Below, piece after piece: positions 43,726 through 52,107 of a stretch of DNA of 64,000 nucleotides (position 1 is the stretch's first letter; each line of letters begins with the position of its first letter). Below the pieces are notes generated by a model that had not been told where the DNA came from, made no database searches, and saw only the letters and a list, made by a program, of their open reading frames with translations. Both the position numbers and the translations under genes were made by a program. Where the stretch lies: contig CAYGRM010000001.1 in NCBI GenBank assembly GCA_964352225.1, forward strand, positions 49,254-113,253, given 5' to 3'. The stretch is from CAJQQY01 sp964352225 (GTDB lineage Bacteria; Bacteroidota; Bacteroidia; Chitinophagales; Saprospiraceae).

Positions 43726-44580
43726 TTATAATTCCTCTGGAACTTCTGTAAAATCAAGACTCAATACAGGTACTTCACAATGATTGACTAAAGCCTCAAC
43801 ATTACTTCCAGCAAAAATTCGTTTTAATACATTTCGATTTTGATTAGATACCGCTATCAAATCTGCTTCCACCTCCTCTGCGAAATGTCTAATTCCAACA
43901 TCCACAGATAAGTCGCGATAAAAATGTGTTTTACAATTATACCCTTCACATAATTCTTTAAAATCTTTCATCGCTTCATTCATCAATAACGAAGGTTGCC
44001 CAAACCAACCCGAAGTATTAATTGATAAAAGGTGTATCGTTTTGGGTGAAAACCATTTGATGAATTTTAAAAATTTAAGAAATGGTTCTTTCTCTACTGC
44101 ATCAAAGTTAGAAGCAAAAACCACACTCTTAAATGCATATTCTTTGAGTGGATTTTTGATTACAAAAACTGGAACATGTAATCTCCGAATAGCTTTTTGA
44201 GTATTAGAGCCAATGAAATATTCTTGTTTTCCACTCGCTCCATGAGATCCCATGATTACAAAATCCGCTCTATTTTCAGCTACCTGATTTTGCAATTCCT
44301 TTAGAAATTTACCCCCTGTGATGATCGTTTTTAATTTTATTCCTTCTCGGTCTGCTCTATCTCTAAATTCATCTAACAACACATTTACATTTTCAAGTAG
44401 TTGCTTTTTTTCAGGCAATTTATTCTTTTCTTCAGCAGATAATTCATTCCAATTTTCTGGAAGATCTATACATGCGAAAAGGTGCAATGTTGCATCAAAG
44501 AATTCAGCAAAAGCAAATCCCAAATCAACTGCATATCCTGCACAAGCTGAAAAATCAGTAGGTACTAAAATGTTTTTCAT
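43726..44580 (-). CDS. Universal stress protein, tandem UspA (Usp2)
   Basis: 284 residues, two UspA domains. First domain MKNILVPTDFSACAGYAV with intact ATP motif MGSHGASGKQEYFIGSNTQ (G-2x-G-9x-G-S). Single gene. Two operator-like palindromes 22 bp apart and a TATTTTG element precede it (44604-44667). Confidence 0.92.
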   Translation of the reverse strand: MKNILVPTDFSACAGYAVDLGFAFAEFFDATLHLFACIDLPENWNELSAEEKNKLPEKKQLLENVNVLLDEFRDRADREGIKLKTIITGGKFLKELQNQVAENRADFVIMGSHGASGKQEYFIGSNTQKAIRRLHVPVFVIKNPLKEYAFKSVVFASNFDAVEKEPFLKFLKFIKWFSPKTIHLLSINTSGWFGQPSLLMNEAMKDFKELCEGYNCKTHFYRDLSVDVGIRHFAEEVEADLIAVSNQNRNVLKRIFAGSNVEALVNHCEVPVLSLDFTEVPEEL

Positions 44581-44603
44581 GTTTTCGAGTTTTTATTTAA
44601 ACT

Positions 44604-44667
44604 CAAAATAGGCATTTTACTATTTTTGGCAGTTGATAATCTTCATCCAAAAGAGTGATTTTTGTCA
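44604..44667 (-). promoter_or_regulatory. Paired FNR-like operators and -7 element of Usp2
   Basis: Distal core TGATTTTTGTCA (44656-44667, within GTGATTTTTGTCAC), proximal imperfect core TGATAATCTTCA (44634-44645), centres 22 bp apart. On the minus strand TATTTTG (44604-44610) follows at the usual place for the TA. Confidence 0.7.
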
Positions 44668-44685
44668 CCTTTTTGATAAAACAGC

Positions 44686-45372
44686 TTAAAAAGGATATAA
44701 ATCCTTCATTGGAATTTTTACGCGTTTAAAATATTCACAAGTTTCAAAGACGATCTCTTGTTTCAAAATTTCATCAAATTCTAATCGAGTTGGGTTAATT
44801 TGATATTGCTCCACATCATCATAAGAGACATCTTTTACTTTGGTTATTTTTTCTAAATCTTCTACTGCTCCGGGGAGTGTAGCCATTTTAAGTTCAAGGT
44901 TTGTATCCTCATCGAGAGAAAGAATGATTACTTCGTAATCCCCATCTTTTAATTTCAAATTCATTATTTGATGGCCTTTGTAAGACTTTAAAATATTCTC
45001 TTCGTTGAGTATAAAAAGAGTATCCGCCAAACGAACGGAGGCATAAACTGTATCATTTTGAGTTCTGTAGATGGCACATTTTCCTAAATCTTTCACGAAT
45101 AATGTTTCGCCAGATTTCACCAAATTAGTATCGGATTCAATTCTATCTTCGGGAATAGAAAAATCGAACCAATGTGTTTTGTAGATGATATCTTTATCTA
45201 TTACAACTAAACTACTATCTGATTCGCAAAAGAAAGTTCCTCTAAATGCCGGAGAAAAAGAAGTAACCTCAGTAATTCCTTTTGGCTGAGGAGTTTTAAA
45301 AACTACAGCGGGTTCACAGGAACTCATCAGCAAGCTTATGGAAATGAATAGACCAATTATTAAATTTTTCAT
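44686..45372 (-). CDS. Lipoprotein of unknown function
   Basis: 228 residues. SPII signal MKNLIIGLFISISLLMSSC (lipid Cys19). The mature part has alternating beta-strands with many Asp/Glu (ESDSSLVVIDKDIIYKTHW, FVKDLGKCAIYRTQNDTVY) and no known domain. It lies inside the Usp/CBS cluster, next to the Usp2 promoter; its own upstream region is shared with the divergent 45565 gene, which carries two operators. A role in the same regulon is possible but the spacing of a -7 element on this strand is not clear. Confidence 0.65.
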   Translation of the reverse strand: MKNLIIGLFISISLLMSSCEPAVVFKTPQPKGITEVTSFSPAFRGTFFCESDSSLVVIDKDIIYKTHWFDFSIPEDRIESDTNLVKSGETLFVKDLGKCAIYRTQNDTVYASVRLADTLFILNEENILKSYKGHQIMNLKLKDGDYEVIILSLDEDTNLELKMATLPGAVEDLEKITKVKDVSYDDVEQYQINPTRLEFDEILKQEIVFETCEYFKRVKIPMKDLYPF

Positions 45373-45486
45373 AATATCTATTTTGGATTTGATTGAATTT
45401 TGTGAATGTTTCCTCTAAGGGATATCAACTACTCGACATCTGCTTATCCTGAATTTCAATTTGGCATTTTCTAAAGTATTATGATT

Positions 45487-45551
45487 TGATAAATATCACC
45501 TTGCCTATTGATTTTAATCAATGATTTAAACTCGAACTAGAATTATTTTTA
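45487..45551 (+). promoter_or_regulatory. Paired FNR-like operators and -7 element of the 45565 gene
   Basis: Cores TGATAAATATCA (45487-45498) and TGATTTTAATCA (45509-45520), centres 22 bp apart. TATTTTTA at 45544-45551 ends 36.5 bp from the proximal centre. Leader would be only a few bases before ATG 45565. Confidence 0.75.
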
Positions 45552-45564
45552 TAGGAAAAAAAAG

Positions 45565-45942
45565 ATGAAAATTTATAATGCCAAACCATTAAAAGATTTG
45601 CAAACAGAATTCAATCAAGCCTTTCCTTATTTGAAAATTGAATTCTTTAGTAAACCTCATGATGAGGGAAATGGATCAGATGAAGCTGACATCTTAGATA
45701 CTGAATTAACCGTAGGAGAGGTTAGAGATAATGATGTAAACGGCTTTATTCCTATTGATGGTAAAATTCCAGTTGGTATTTTTGAAAAATTATTTTATTC
45801 CAATTTTGGTTTATACGTGCAAGTTTATCGAAAGTCTCATGGCAAATGGCTACAAACTTGGGTAACAGATGTTTGGACTTTGGAAGAGCAAAACAACCGA
45901 GGAAAGATCTTGGGTGATCAAGATAATTTACTCGCAAAATAA
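45565..45942 (+). CDS. Conserved-looking small cytoplasmic protein, unknown
   Basis: 125 residues, no signal or membrane segment. Starts MKIYNAKPLKDLQTEFNQAFPYLKIEFF and has GVYVQVYRKSHGKW-like strands (actual: GLYVQVYRKSHGKW) plus WTLEEQNNRGKIL near the end; predicted alpha/beta. No family recognised. Because its promoter has the same two-operator layout as the cbb3 genes, it is a good candidate for an uncharacterised low-oxygen protein. Terminator at 45973-46006. Confidence 0.7.
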   Translation: MKIYNAKPLKDLQTEFNQAFPYLKIEFFSKPHDEGNGSDEADILDTELTVGEVRDNDVNGFIPIDGKIPVGIFEKLFYSNFGLYVQVYRKSHGKWLQTWVTDVWTLEEQNNRGKILGDQDNLLAK

Positions 45943-45972
45943 CTTAATTGTACTCAGATATATTTATTTCTT

Positions 45973-46006
45973 AGGTGGTTTTCATTGGTAGAAAATCACC
46001 TTTTTT
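45973..46006 (+). terminator. Terminator of the 45565 gene
   Basis: AGGTGGTTTTC (45973-45983) with GAAAATCACCT (45991-46001), one G:T pair, then T6. Confidence 0.8.
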
Positions 46007-46039
46007 ATTTTCTACAACATTACATTTACATCCTACTAT

Positions 46040-46072
46040 AAAAAAATGTTGCCCTCCAAAGAGAGCAACATT
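46040..46072 (-). terminator. Terminator of the CBS 3/CBS 4 pair
   Basis: Minus strand: AATGTTGC (complement of 46065-46072) and GCAACATT (complement of 46045-46052), followed by T6; 31 bases past the stop at 46103. Confidence 0.8.
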
Positions 46073-46102
46073 AATTCACTTCTGACTTATTCGTTTTAGT
46101 AT

Positions 46103-46546
46103 TTATCTAATGTTAAATAGTTTTTTTTCATCATATGCGTAAGTTAACAAATCAAATGTAGTAAGCATTCCGACTACTTTGTTTTCATCATCTACGATGG
46201 GTAATGCGTGAAATAGATTCTCCTTAAATATGCCTAAGGCAACTGTAATTGAATCATCTGGACGTAATTTCGCCACTTGCTTGGTCATCACATCTTTAAC
46301 CAACATTGACATCATAAATCTTCGATTAGCTATATCTGCTTTTGAATTTTTAAAGACAGAGAAAGTTGTCAACATCTTGTTATAATCATGTCGGCTAATG
46401 ATCCCTATCAATTGTTCATCTTCATCTATAACCGGAAGGTGATGAAACGAATTAGTTTCAAAAATTTCTTTGACTACCATCATCAAGTCATTCGGACGAA
46501 CGGTAATCACATCTCTAGTCATTAAATTTTTAATCGGAGTATTCAT
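46103..46546 (-). CDS. CBS-pair protein 3
   Basis: 147 residues with CBS motifs at about 6-60 (NLMTRDVITVRPNDL, FHHLPVIDEDEQLIGIISRHD) and 83-140 (KDVMTKQVAKLRPDDS, FHALPIVDDENKVVGMLTTFDLL). Second gene of a pair with CBS 4 (14 bases apart). Same architecture as CBS 1 and 2; probably adenylate-binding modules that might associate with Usp proteins or a target enzyme. Confidence 0.9.
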   Translation of the reverse strand: MNTPIKNLMTRDVITVRPNDLMMVVKEIFETNSFHHLPVIDEDEQLIGIISRHDYNKMLTTFSVFKNSKADIANRRFMMSMLVKDVMTKQVAKLRPDDSITVALGIFKENLFHALPIVDDENKVVGMLTTFDLLTYAYDEKKLFNIR

Positions 46547-46560
46547 GATCTTAATTTTTT

Positions 46561-46995
46561 TTATTTAGAAATAGATACATCATTGAAAGCATATTGCATC
46601 AAATCATAAGGTGTTACGATACCTACCAACTCATCTCCATCTAAAACTGGAAGTGCTCGAAATTTATTCGCTTTGAATATATCCGCCGCTAAACCAAGCG
46701 TATCTTCTGGATCGATAGTCATTGGGTTTTTAGTCATCATTTGATTGACTTGATATGTATTATACCAATCTTTCGAAAAATCTTGTCCCGTGGTTACAAA
46801 AGAAACATGATAAGCTGTTCGCCATAAATCTTCTATACTGATGATCCCCAACAACTCTTTTTCTTTGTTCACTACTAGTAAATGGTGGAAGTCATTTTGA
46901 TCAAATAATGATTTCACTTCTCCAAAAGAAGATTCAGTATTCACCGTCACTAAGTTGGTAGTCATAATATCTTTAATAATTTTTTCCGTATTCAT
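46561..46995 (-). CDS. CBS-pair protein 4
   Basis: 144 residues, CBS motifs at about 10-65 (DIMTTNLVTVNTESS, FHHLLVVNKEKELLGIISIEDL) and 87-140 (NQMMTKNPMTIDPEDT, FRALPVLDGDELVGIVTPYDLM). Upstream, the hairpin at 47020-47062 separates it from the 47083 lipoprotein gene, with only 25 bases between hairpin and ATG, so partial read-through from the operator-controlled promoter at 47932-48003 is likely. Confidence 0.9.
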   Translation of the reverse strand: MNTEKIIKDIMTTNLVTVNTESSFGEVKSLFDQNDFHHLLVVNKEKELLGIISIEDLWRTAYHVSFVTTGQDFSKDWYNTYQVNQMMTKNPMTIDPEDTLGLAADIFKANKFRALPVLDGDELVGIVTPYDLMQYAFNDVSISK

Positions 46996-47019
46996 TTTGT
47001 TTAAATTTATTTCATCATT

Positions 47020-47062
47020 AAAAAAACGGAGAGAAGTTACTTCAAAGAAGAACTTACTCTCC
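47020..47062 (-). terminator. Intercistronic terminator or attenuator
   Basis: Minus strand: GGAGAGTAAGTT (complement of 47051-47062), loop, then an arm ending CTCTCC (complement of 47028-47033), then G and seven T. It lies between the lipoprotein gene and CBS 4. Confidence 0.7.
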
Positions 47063-47082
47063 CTACACGTGCACGTTATATT

Positions 47083-47901
47083 TTAAAGGCTAGCATAGTA
47101 ATGTTTAGAGCTGATAAAATCTCCAAATCCAGCCAAATATTCTAAATATGCTTGTCTCAAAAAAGTAGCTGTCATTGCCAAATTCTCTCCTTCCATTTCA
47201 TCAACTGCTTGATTAAAAACTATAATTGCTTCTTGTAATTTTTTCTTTTGATTTTCTAACACTTTCAAATCCTCTACGCCTAAGTCGAATAATTCTGCAT
47301 CAACCTTTGCCTCTTTTACTATCTTCCATTGCTCATTCAGATCTTTAACAATATCTTCAAATTCGCAATAATCCAACAAGCAAAGCATTTGATCGACTGC
47401 GACTTCCTCTGCTAGATCCAAAGATGCTTCGAACTCCCAGACATCATCTAAATAATAATCTATCCCATGTTGGCTTCTCAAGTCCATCATTTGATATCGA
47501 ACATGATCTAAAAAAATGTAGGCATCTTTTGGCTGCATGGCATCTATTGAAAAATAGGCATCAGATAACCACGCATCTGTCATTCGAAAGGCTTCTTGCC
47601 AATCATCATTAGTTGGGTTTACGTTTTTGTATTTTCGATTAACTTTTTGCCACGAATGATTTAAGAAAAAAACAGATCTTTTGGCATTATCCATTTCACC
47701 TTGTCGAACATAATAAAGTACTGGAATGTAGGCTTTATCAAATTCAGCCATATCCTGTAATAATACATTGACATCCTCATCTTCACATGAACTTGCCATT
47801 GAAAAAAGAAACACAAAAAGTAACAAACCTAGAATCGAAAAATTCCTGTTTCCTGCCTTTCGTCTTTGAAAAAATCTATTGATGGTATTTATGTTTTTCA
47901 T
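47083..47901 (-). CDS. Helical lipoprotein of unknown function
   Basis: 272 residues. N-terminal basic stretch, hydrophobic segment FSILGLLLFVFLFSMASSC with lipobox (lipid Cys39), so the signal peptide has an unusually long n-region; an internal start cannot be excluded. The mature part is all-helical, rich in Asp/Glu/Tyr/Trp (FDKAYIPVLYYVRQGEMDNA, WQKVNRKYKN, DYYLDDVWEFEASLDLAEEVAVD), like a four-helix bundle. No family recognised and no CxxCH. Two operators precede it, so it is a probable envelope member of the regulon. Confidence 0.7.
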   Translation of the reverse strand: MKNINTINRFFQRRKAGNRNFSILGLLLFVFLFSMASSCEDEDVNVLLQDMAEFDKAYIPVLYYVRQGEMDNAKRSVFFLNHSWQKVNRKYKNVNPTNDDWQEAFRMTDAWLSDAYFSIDAMQPKDAYIFLDHVRYQMMDLRSQHGIDYYLDDVWEFEASLDLAEEVAVDQMLCLLDYCEFEDIVKDLNEQWKIVKEAKVDAELFDLGVEDLKVLENQKKKLQEAIIVFNQAVDEMEGENLAMTATFLRQAYLEYLAGFGDFISSKHYYASL

Positions 47902-47931
47902 CTTTTCTCAATTAGTTATTTAATGATACTA

Positions 47932-48003
47932 TAAAGTTACCAAGGATAGGAAAAATGGGTATTGACTTAAATCATACGGGGTGGTGATTTTCATCACCAC
48001 CCC
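47932..48003 (-). promoter_or_regulatory. Paired FNR-like operators and -7 element of the 47083 lipoprotein gene
   Basis: Distal site is the longest palindrome of the set: GGGGTGGTGAT (47978-47988), TTTC, ATCACCACCCC (47993-48003). Proximal core TGACTTAAATCA (47963-47974), centres 22 bp apart. On the minus strand TAACTTTA (47932-47939) ends 36.5 bp from the proximal centre. Confidence 0.8.
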
Positions 48004-48052
48004 ATAGAAGGTTGCTAAATATTTATAAAAATAAAGTTTAGAACTTAAGTTG

Positions 48053-48868
48053 TTAATTGGAAGTGACGTCTCTCAAAATCAAAAGCGGTACTGGGCTATC
48101 AAAAATTTCCTTCGTGGTAGCACTTTGATGAAATAGACTTAACCAAAAACCTCGTTCTCTTCTAATCATACAAAGCATATCGGAATTTTCTTCAAAAACA
48201 AAAAGATTAATCACTCCATTGACATCATTTGATCCAGAAATTCGATGAAATGAATGCGGTATATCACCTAAAGAAACGTCGATTCCAGGATCAAATCCAA
48301 CTATCATTTTTTCTTTTTCTATATGTAAAACTTTGATGTTAGATTTGTACGCTTTCGCTAATTCTATAAGTGGATAGAGCACTTCATCCTCTGCGACTAT
48401 TCCTGAGTCTACCGCAAAAGTTATATCCTTGATTGGCCGATACTTAAAGTTATTTGGAATTGCTAAAATCGGAATATGGGTTTGCTTCATTACACCTGAA
48501 GTTTTGCTCCCCAAAAATATTTCCTTTAGCCCACTCGCGCCTTGGGTTCCCATCACAATCATGTCAAAATCCTCATTATTAGCTAGGCTACAAATCGTCT
48601 CAATTGGATTTCCATCAATTGCTCTTTCTTTCAAAGTTGTTTTTCCAAAAACTAATTCTTTGAAGGATCGAATATTATCTGCAAGATCACGTTCGGCATC
48701 CTCTTTTAGATACTCTCTGACTAAAGTCGCTGAGCCCATAATAGAATGCATTTCATAAACATGCAGTAATTCTATCTCCGTTTCGAAATAATTACCAATA
48801 TTTATAGCATACCGAAGTGCATTATTCGCATGCTCAGAAAAATCTGTAGGAACTAATATTTTTTTCAT
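48053..48868 (-). CDS. Universal stress protein, tandem UspA (Usp3)
   Basis: 271 residues, two UspA domains; first domain MKKILVPTDFSEHANNAL with ATP motif MGTQGASGLKEIFLGSKTS intact. Last of three usp genes in a row (30 bases after Usp4). It differs more from Usp4 and Usp5 than these do from each other. Confidence 0.92.
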   Translation of the reverse strand: MKKILVPTDFSEHANNALRYAINIGNYFETEIELLHVYEMHSIMGSATLVREYLKEDAERDLADNIRSFKELVFGKTTLKERAIDGNPIETICSLANNEDFDMIVMGTQGASGLKEIFLGSKTSGVMKQTHIPILAIPNNFKYRPIKDITFAVDSGIVAEDEVLYPLIELAKAYKSNIKVLHIEKEKMIVGFDPGIDVSLGDIPHSFHRISGSNDVNGVINLFVFEENSDMLCMIRRERGFWLSLFHQSATTKEIFDSPVPLLILRDVTSN

Positions 48869-48898
48869 GATTCGGAGTTTTATTTTTTTAAAAAAGGA

Positions 48899-49750
48899 CT
48901 AGTGCATTACCATCAATGGAATTGATGGATTCATAATAATTTCATTCGTTTTACTAGTGTGCAAGAGGCGTTGCCAAAATTTCCGTTGAGGTTTCACCAA
49001 AATCATCCAGTCCATATTATGCTCTTTCGCATAAGCTTCCAAGCCATGAGCAACAGTATCGCTCGTGATCGAATCCATCTGAAATTGTAACCATGGAGCT
49101 TTTAGTTGGAATGCTTTTTCCAATAAGAAATGTGCGATATGGTTTCTAGGGTTTTTCGGTGCTGTTTCCATTTTGTCATAAACATGAACTAGGTGAATTT
49201 TTGCATTTAGTTTGTTAGATAAATCACCAATTTGAGTCAATACATTTTCATCAGCAGATTCATATTCACTCGCATACATCAGTTTTCTAACTGGTCTAAA
49301 ATTAATACCAGCACCTGACGGAATAAGTAAAACAGGACAAGTTGCACGTTGCGCAACATAAAGGGAAACTTTCCCAAATACTTTTTCTAAGATTCCTGTC
49401 GAACCAGTTGCTCCCATCACAATCAAATCATACTCCCCAGTTTTCGACATTTCGACTAGTGTGTCTGCTGCAAACCCGATCACCAATTTTTGTTCGATCA
49501 TATTTGCAACAACGACCTCTTCGATATTTTTTGAGTAGTGCTTGGCAACAAATTCTTCCAATCGTTCTTCACTTGCTTTTTGTATTTCGTCATCAGAAGG
49601 GATATAAAATTCGTTAAGATGATTAGCTGATGGATGATAAATATGCACTACTGTAACTGTTGCATCTAAACTTTCTGCCAGTTCCATGGCATACAAAAAT
49701 GCACAGGAAGCATTCTCTGAAAAATCTGTAGGGACTAATATTTTTTTCAT
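48899..49750 (-). CDS. Universal stress protein, tandem UspA (Usp4)
   Basis: 283 residues. First domain MKKILVPTDFSENASCAF; the ATP-motif region MGATGSTGILEKVFGKVSL has G-2x-G-9x-G-K, with Lys in place of Ser/Thr, so nucleotide binding may be altered. Highly similar to Usp5 including the C-terminal LHTSKTNEIIMNP segment: recent tandem duplicate. Confidence 0.92.
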   Translation of the reverse strand: MKKILVPTDFSENASCAFLYAMELAESLDATVTVVHIYHPSANHLNEFYIPSDDEIQKASEERLEEFVAKHYSKNIEEVVVANMIEQKLVIGFAADTLVEMSKTGEYDLIVMGATGSTGILEKVFGKVSLYVAQRATCPVLLIPSGAGINFRPVRKLMYASEYESADENVLTQIGDLSNKLNAKIHLVHVYDKMETAPKNPRNHIAHFLLEKAFQLKAPWLQFQMDSITSDTVAHGLEAYAKEHNMDWMILVKPQRKFWQRLLHTSKTNEIIMNPSIPLMVMH

Positions 49751-49811
49751 ATTTTCGAGTTTATTTTTTCTAAAAAACTTGGAGTCAAAGTGACTTTGTT
49801 GAGAGTATAAG

Positions 49812-50633
49812 TTAGTGCATGACCATTAAAGGAATTTGAGGATTCATAATAATCTCATTCGTTTTACTTGTATGTAAAAGTCGCTGCCAAAGTTTACGTT
49901 GAGGTTTTACTAAAACCATCCAATCCATTTCTTTTTCTACCGCATACTCTGATAACCCATGCACCACCGAATCACTACTAATCGCATCCATGGTGAATTT
50001 CAGGTTAGGCACTTTTTGTTGAAATATTTTTTCTACCAAAGCCGACCTTGCGCCTTCAGGTTTTTTTTCAATGTCCTCATAAACATGTACAAGATGTACA
50101 TTTGCCTTCAACTTATTAGACAAATCTTCTAGTTTACGTAACGCGGGTTCATTAACTAATTCGTATTCGATCGCATACATTATTTCTCGAACAGGTTGAA
50201 AGCGAACGCCAGAAGGAATTAATAAAACAGGACAAGCAGATGACTTTGCGACATGGAGTGACACTTTTCCAAAGACCTGTTCCAACAGTCCTGTAGAACC
50301 AGTAGCACCCATCACAATTAAATCATACTCTCCAGTTTTTGACATTTTCACCAACTTCTCAGCAGGGAAACCAAGTTCTAATTGTATCTCCAATCGTCCA
50401 TCTACCAGTACCTTAGCATCATTCTTTTCGACAAAATTATTAAGCCGTTCCCGACTTGCTTTTTCCAATTCATTATCCGACACAATCATATATTCATTCA
50501 TATGATTAACTGATGGATGATAAACGTGAACCACCGTTATTGTAGCATCTATCTCTTTGGCCAATTTCAAAGCATAATTAAATGCACATTCAGCATTCTT
50601 TGAAAAATCTGTAGGAACTAGGATTTTTTTCAT
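49812..50633 (-). CDS. Universal stress protein, tandem UspA (Usp5)
   Basis: 273 residues, first of the three-gene usp unit. MKKILVPTDFSKNAECAF start; MGATGSTGLLEQVFGKVSL also has Lys in the G-9x-G-(S/T) motif. C-terminal WQRLLHTSKTNEIIMNPQIP almost identical to Usp4. Its upstream region (to 50851) is shared with the regulator gene and holds two operators. Confidence 0.92.
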   Translation of the reverse strand: MKKILVPTDFSKNAECAFNYALKLAKEIDATITVVHVYHPSVNHMNEYMIVSDNELEKASRERLNNFVEKNDAKVLVDGRLEIQLELGFPAEKLVKMSKTGEYDLIVMGATGSTGLLEQVFGKVSLHVAKSSACPVLLIPSGVRFQPVREIMYAIEYELVNEPALRKLEDLSNKLKANVHLVHVYEDIEKKPEGARSALVEKIFQQKVPNLKFTMDAISSDSVVHGLSEYAVEKEMDWMVLVKPQRKLWQRLLHTSKTNEIIMNPQIPLMVMH

Positions 50634-50745
50634 TTTTTCCGTTTTAAATAATTGATAATCAGCAACTTACTCCTTATCACTAGATTCAATAAAGGATAAC
50701 AAAGTTTTGCAATCACAAAATGGATAGATTACCTTTTTTTTATCT

Positions 50746-50811
50746 TGATAAAAATCATTAGCTTTTGGTGATTTTTGTCACCTTTATCGCAAATGGAATT
50801 TGAGTACTTTG
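50746..50811. promoter_or_regulatory. Divergent operator pair controlling Usp5-3 and the REC-CRP regulator
   Basis: Cores TGATAAAAATCA (50746-50757) and TGATTTTTGTCA (50769-50780, inside GGTGATTTTTGTCACC at 50767-50782), centres 23 bp apart. Plus strand: TACTTTG at 50805-50811 ends 36.5 bp from the second centre, pointing to autoregulation of the regulator. Minus strand: CCATTTTG (50716-50723) ends 35.5/58.5 bp from the two centres, a weaker fit. Confidence 0.75.
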
Positions 50812-50851
50812 CTTTGAGAAAAGTATCACTTAAATTTTGAAAACTTTCGTT

Positions 50852-51898
50852 ATGAAAAAAATTTTAATTATAGAAGATAATCTGGATGTTAGAGAAAATT
50901 TAGCAGAGATTTTGGAGCTATCTAATTATGAAACTATTACCGCTGAGAATGGGAAAATTGGGGTAGAAAAAGCCCTCACCGATACTCCTGACTTAATTCT
51001 TTGTGATGTAATGATGCCCGAGTTAGATGGATATGGCGTCTTGAATATTTTGGGAAAAAAACCAAAAACAGCTGAAATTCCATTTATCTTTTTAACTGCC
51101 AAAGCAGAGCGGAGTGATTTTCGAAAAGGGATGAATTTAGGCGCAGATGATTATATCACCAAACCTTTTGACCAATCTGAATTACTAGATGTCATTGAGA
51201 GAAGAATTAAAAAAAGTGATCGGATAAAGAAAGCTTTTGATGGTACTAGTCAAGGACTAACTGCCTTCATCAATGAAGCTCGTGGACAGCAAGAGTTAGA
51301 AAAGTTAACTGAGGAGCGAACGACTAAGGAGTATAAAAAGAAAGAAAAAATTTATCAAGAGGGAGAACGACCTAAGCAATTGTACTTTATCGTTTCGGGA
51401 AAAGTGAAGACTTATAAAACTAATGAATGGGGAAAAGATTATATCACAGGGGTGCATGAGCCTGGTGAATTCTTAGGATATTTATCTATGATCAAGGAGT
51501 CTCCATATGCTGAATCTGCTGCTGCCATGGAAGGAACCGTACTTAGCCAAATTCCTAAAGATGACTTTTTTAGAATGCTACATTACAATCAAAACTTTGC
51601 TGCACGATTCATCAAAATGTTGGCAAAAAACATGGAAGAGCAAGAAGAAAAACTATTGAGTCTTGCCTATAATTCTATTAGAAAAAGAGTCGCCGAAGCA
51701 TTAGTTGATTTATCAAAACATAAAAATGGAGAGCCTTCAATTACTATTCTAAGAGAAGATCTAGCCAGTATTGTGGGAACTGCCAAAGAAAGTGTGATTC
51801 GTACTTTGACCGATTTTAAACATGAAGGGTTAGTGGATATTGATTATAGTAATATAATCATTCTAGAATTGGAAAAATTACGAGACTTGCCTGCATAA
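50852..51898 (+). CDS. Receiver-CRP/FNR fusion transcription regulator
   Basis: 348 residues from ATG 50852; an in-frame TTG at 50837 would add five residues without a better start context. Domains: receiver 1-120 (acidic pair E8-D9, phospho-acceptor D52, T82, K104), linker, cNMP-type beta-roll about 155-265 (GEFLGYLSMIKESPYAESA), long dimer helix, and HTH_Crp with recognition helix GTAKESVIRTLTDFKHEGLV (309-328; E313 and R317 as in CRP/FNR). The roll lacks the Glu and Arg that hold cAMP in CRP, and there is no FNR-type Cys cluster, so control is probably by phosphorylation. In effect FixJ and FixK in one chain. Autoregulated by operators upstream (inference). Confidence 0.9.
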   Translation: MKKILIIEDNLDVRENLAEILELSNYETITAENGKIGVEKALTDTPDLILCDVMMPELDGYGVLNILGKKPKTAEIPFIFLTAKAERSDFRKGMNLGADDYITKPFDQSELLDVIERRIKKSDRIKKAFDGTSQGLTAFINEARGQQELEKLTEERTTKEYKKKEKIYQEGERPKQLYFIVSGKVKTYKTNEWGKDYITGVHEPGEFLGYLSMIKESPYAESAAAMEGTVLSQIPKDDFFRMLHYNQNFAARFIKMLAKNMEEQEEKLLSLAYNSIRKRVAEALVDLSKHKNGEPSITILREDLASIVGTAKESVIRTLTDFKHEGLVDIDYSNIIILELEKLRDLPA

Positions 51899-51930
51899 TC
51901 AAATTTTATACTTTACTATATAGAAAGATT

Positions 51931-51968
51931 AGACCTTCTAGATTTTAAAAATCTGGAAGGTCTTTTTA
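51931..51968 (+). terminator. Terminator of the REC-CRP gene
   Basis: AGACCTTC...GAAGGTCT (51931-51938 / 51955-51962) extended by AGATTTT/AAAATCT, followed by TTTTT. Confidence 0.85.
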
Positions 51969-52030
51969 TTGGCTAATAAAATTTACAGTTGAGAAATTCC
52001 TTGAAGCATACACATAACTTATTAAGTAGT

Positions 52031-52071
52031 AGAAAAAGAAACCCAACTCCAATTATACAACTGAAGTTGGG
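52031..52071 (-). terminator. Terminator of the small membrane protein gene
   Basis: Minus strand: CCCAACT (complement of 52065-52071) and AGTTGGG (complement of 52042-52048), then TTTCTTTTTC. Confidence 0.7.
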
Positions 52072-52107
52072 AAAAATAAATGCTCCAAATTACTTTTTTG
52101 AATATTT

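Noticed and set aside
47978..48003. Terminator for Usp3 or other minus-strand gene
   Set aside because: No T-tract on either side; it matches the operator consensus and has a partner 22 bp away.
50837..50851. TTG start of the REC-CRP regulator
   Set aside because: ATG 50852 gives the standard receiver start MKKILIIEDN; the extra five residues have no support.
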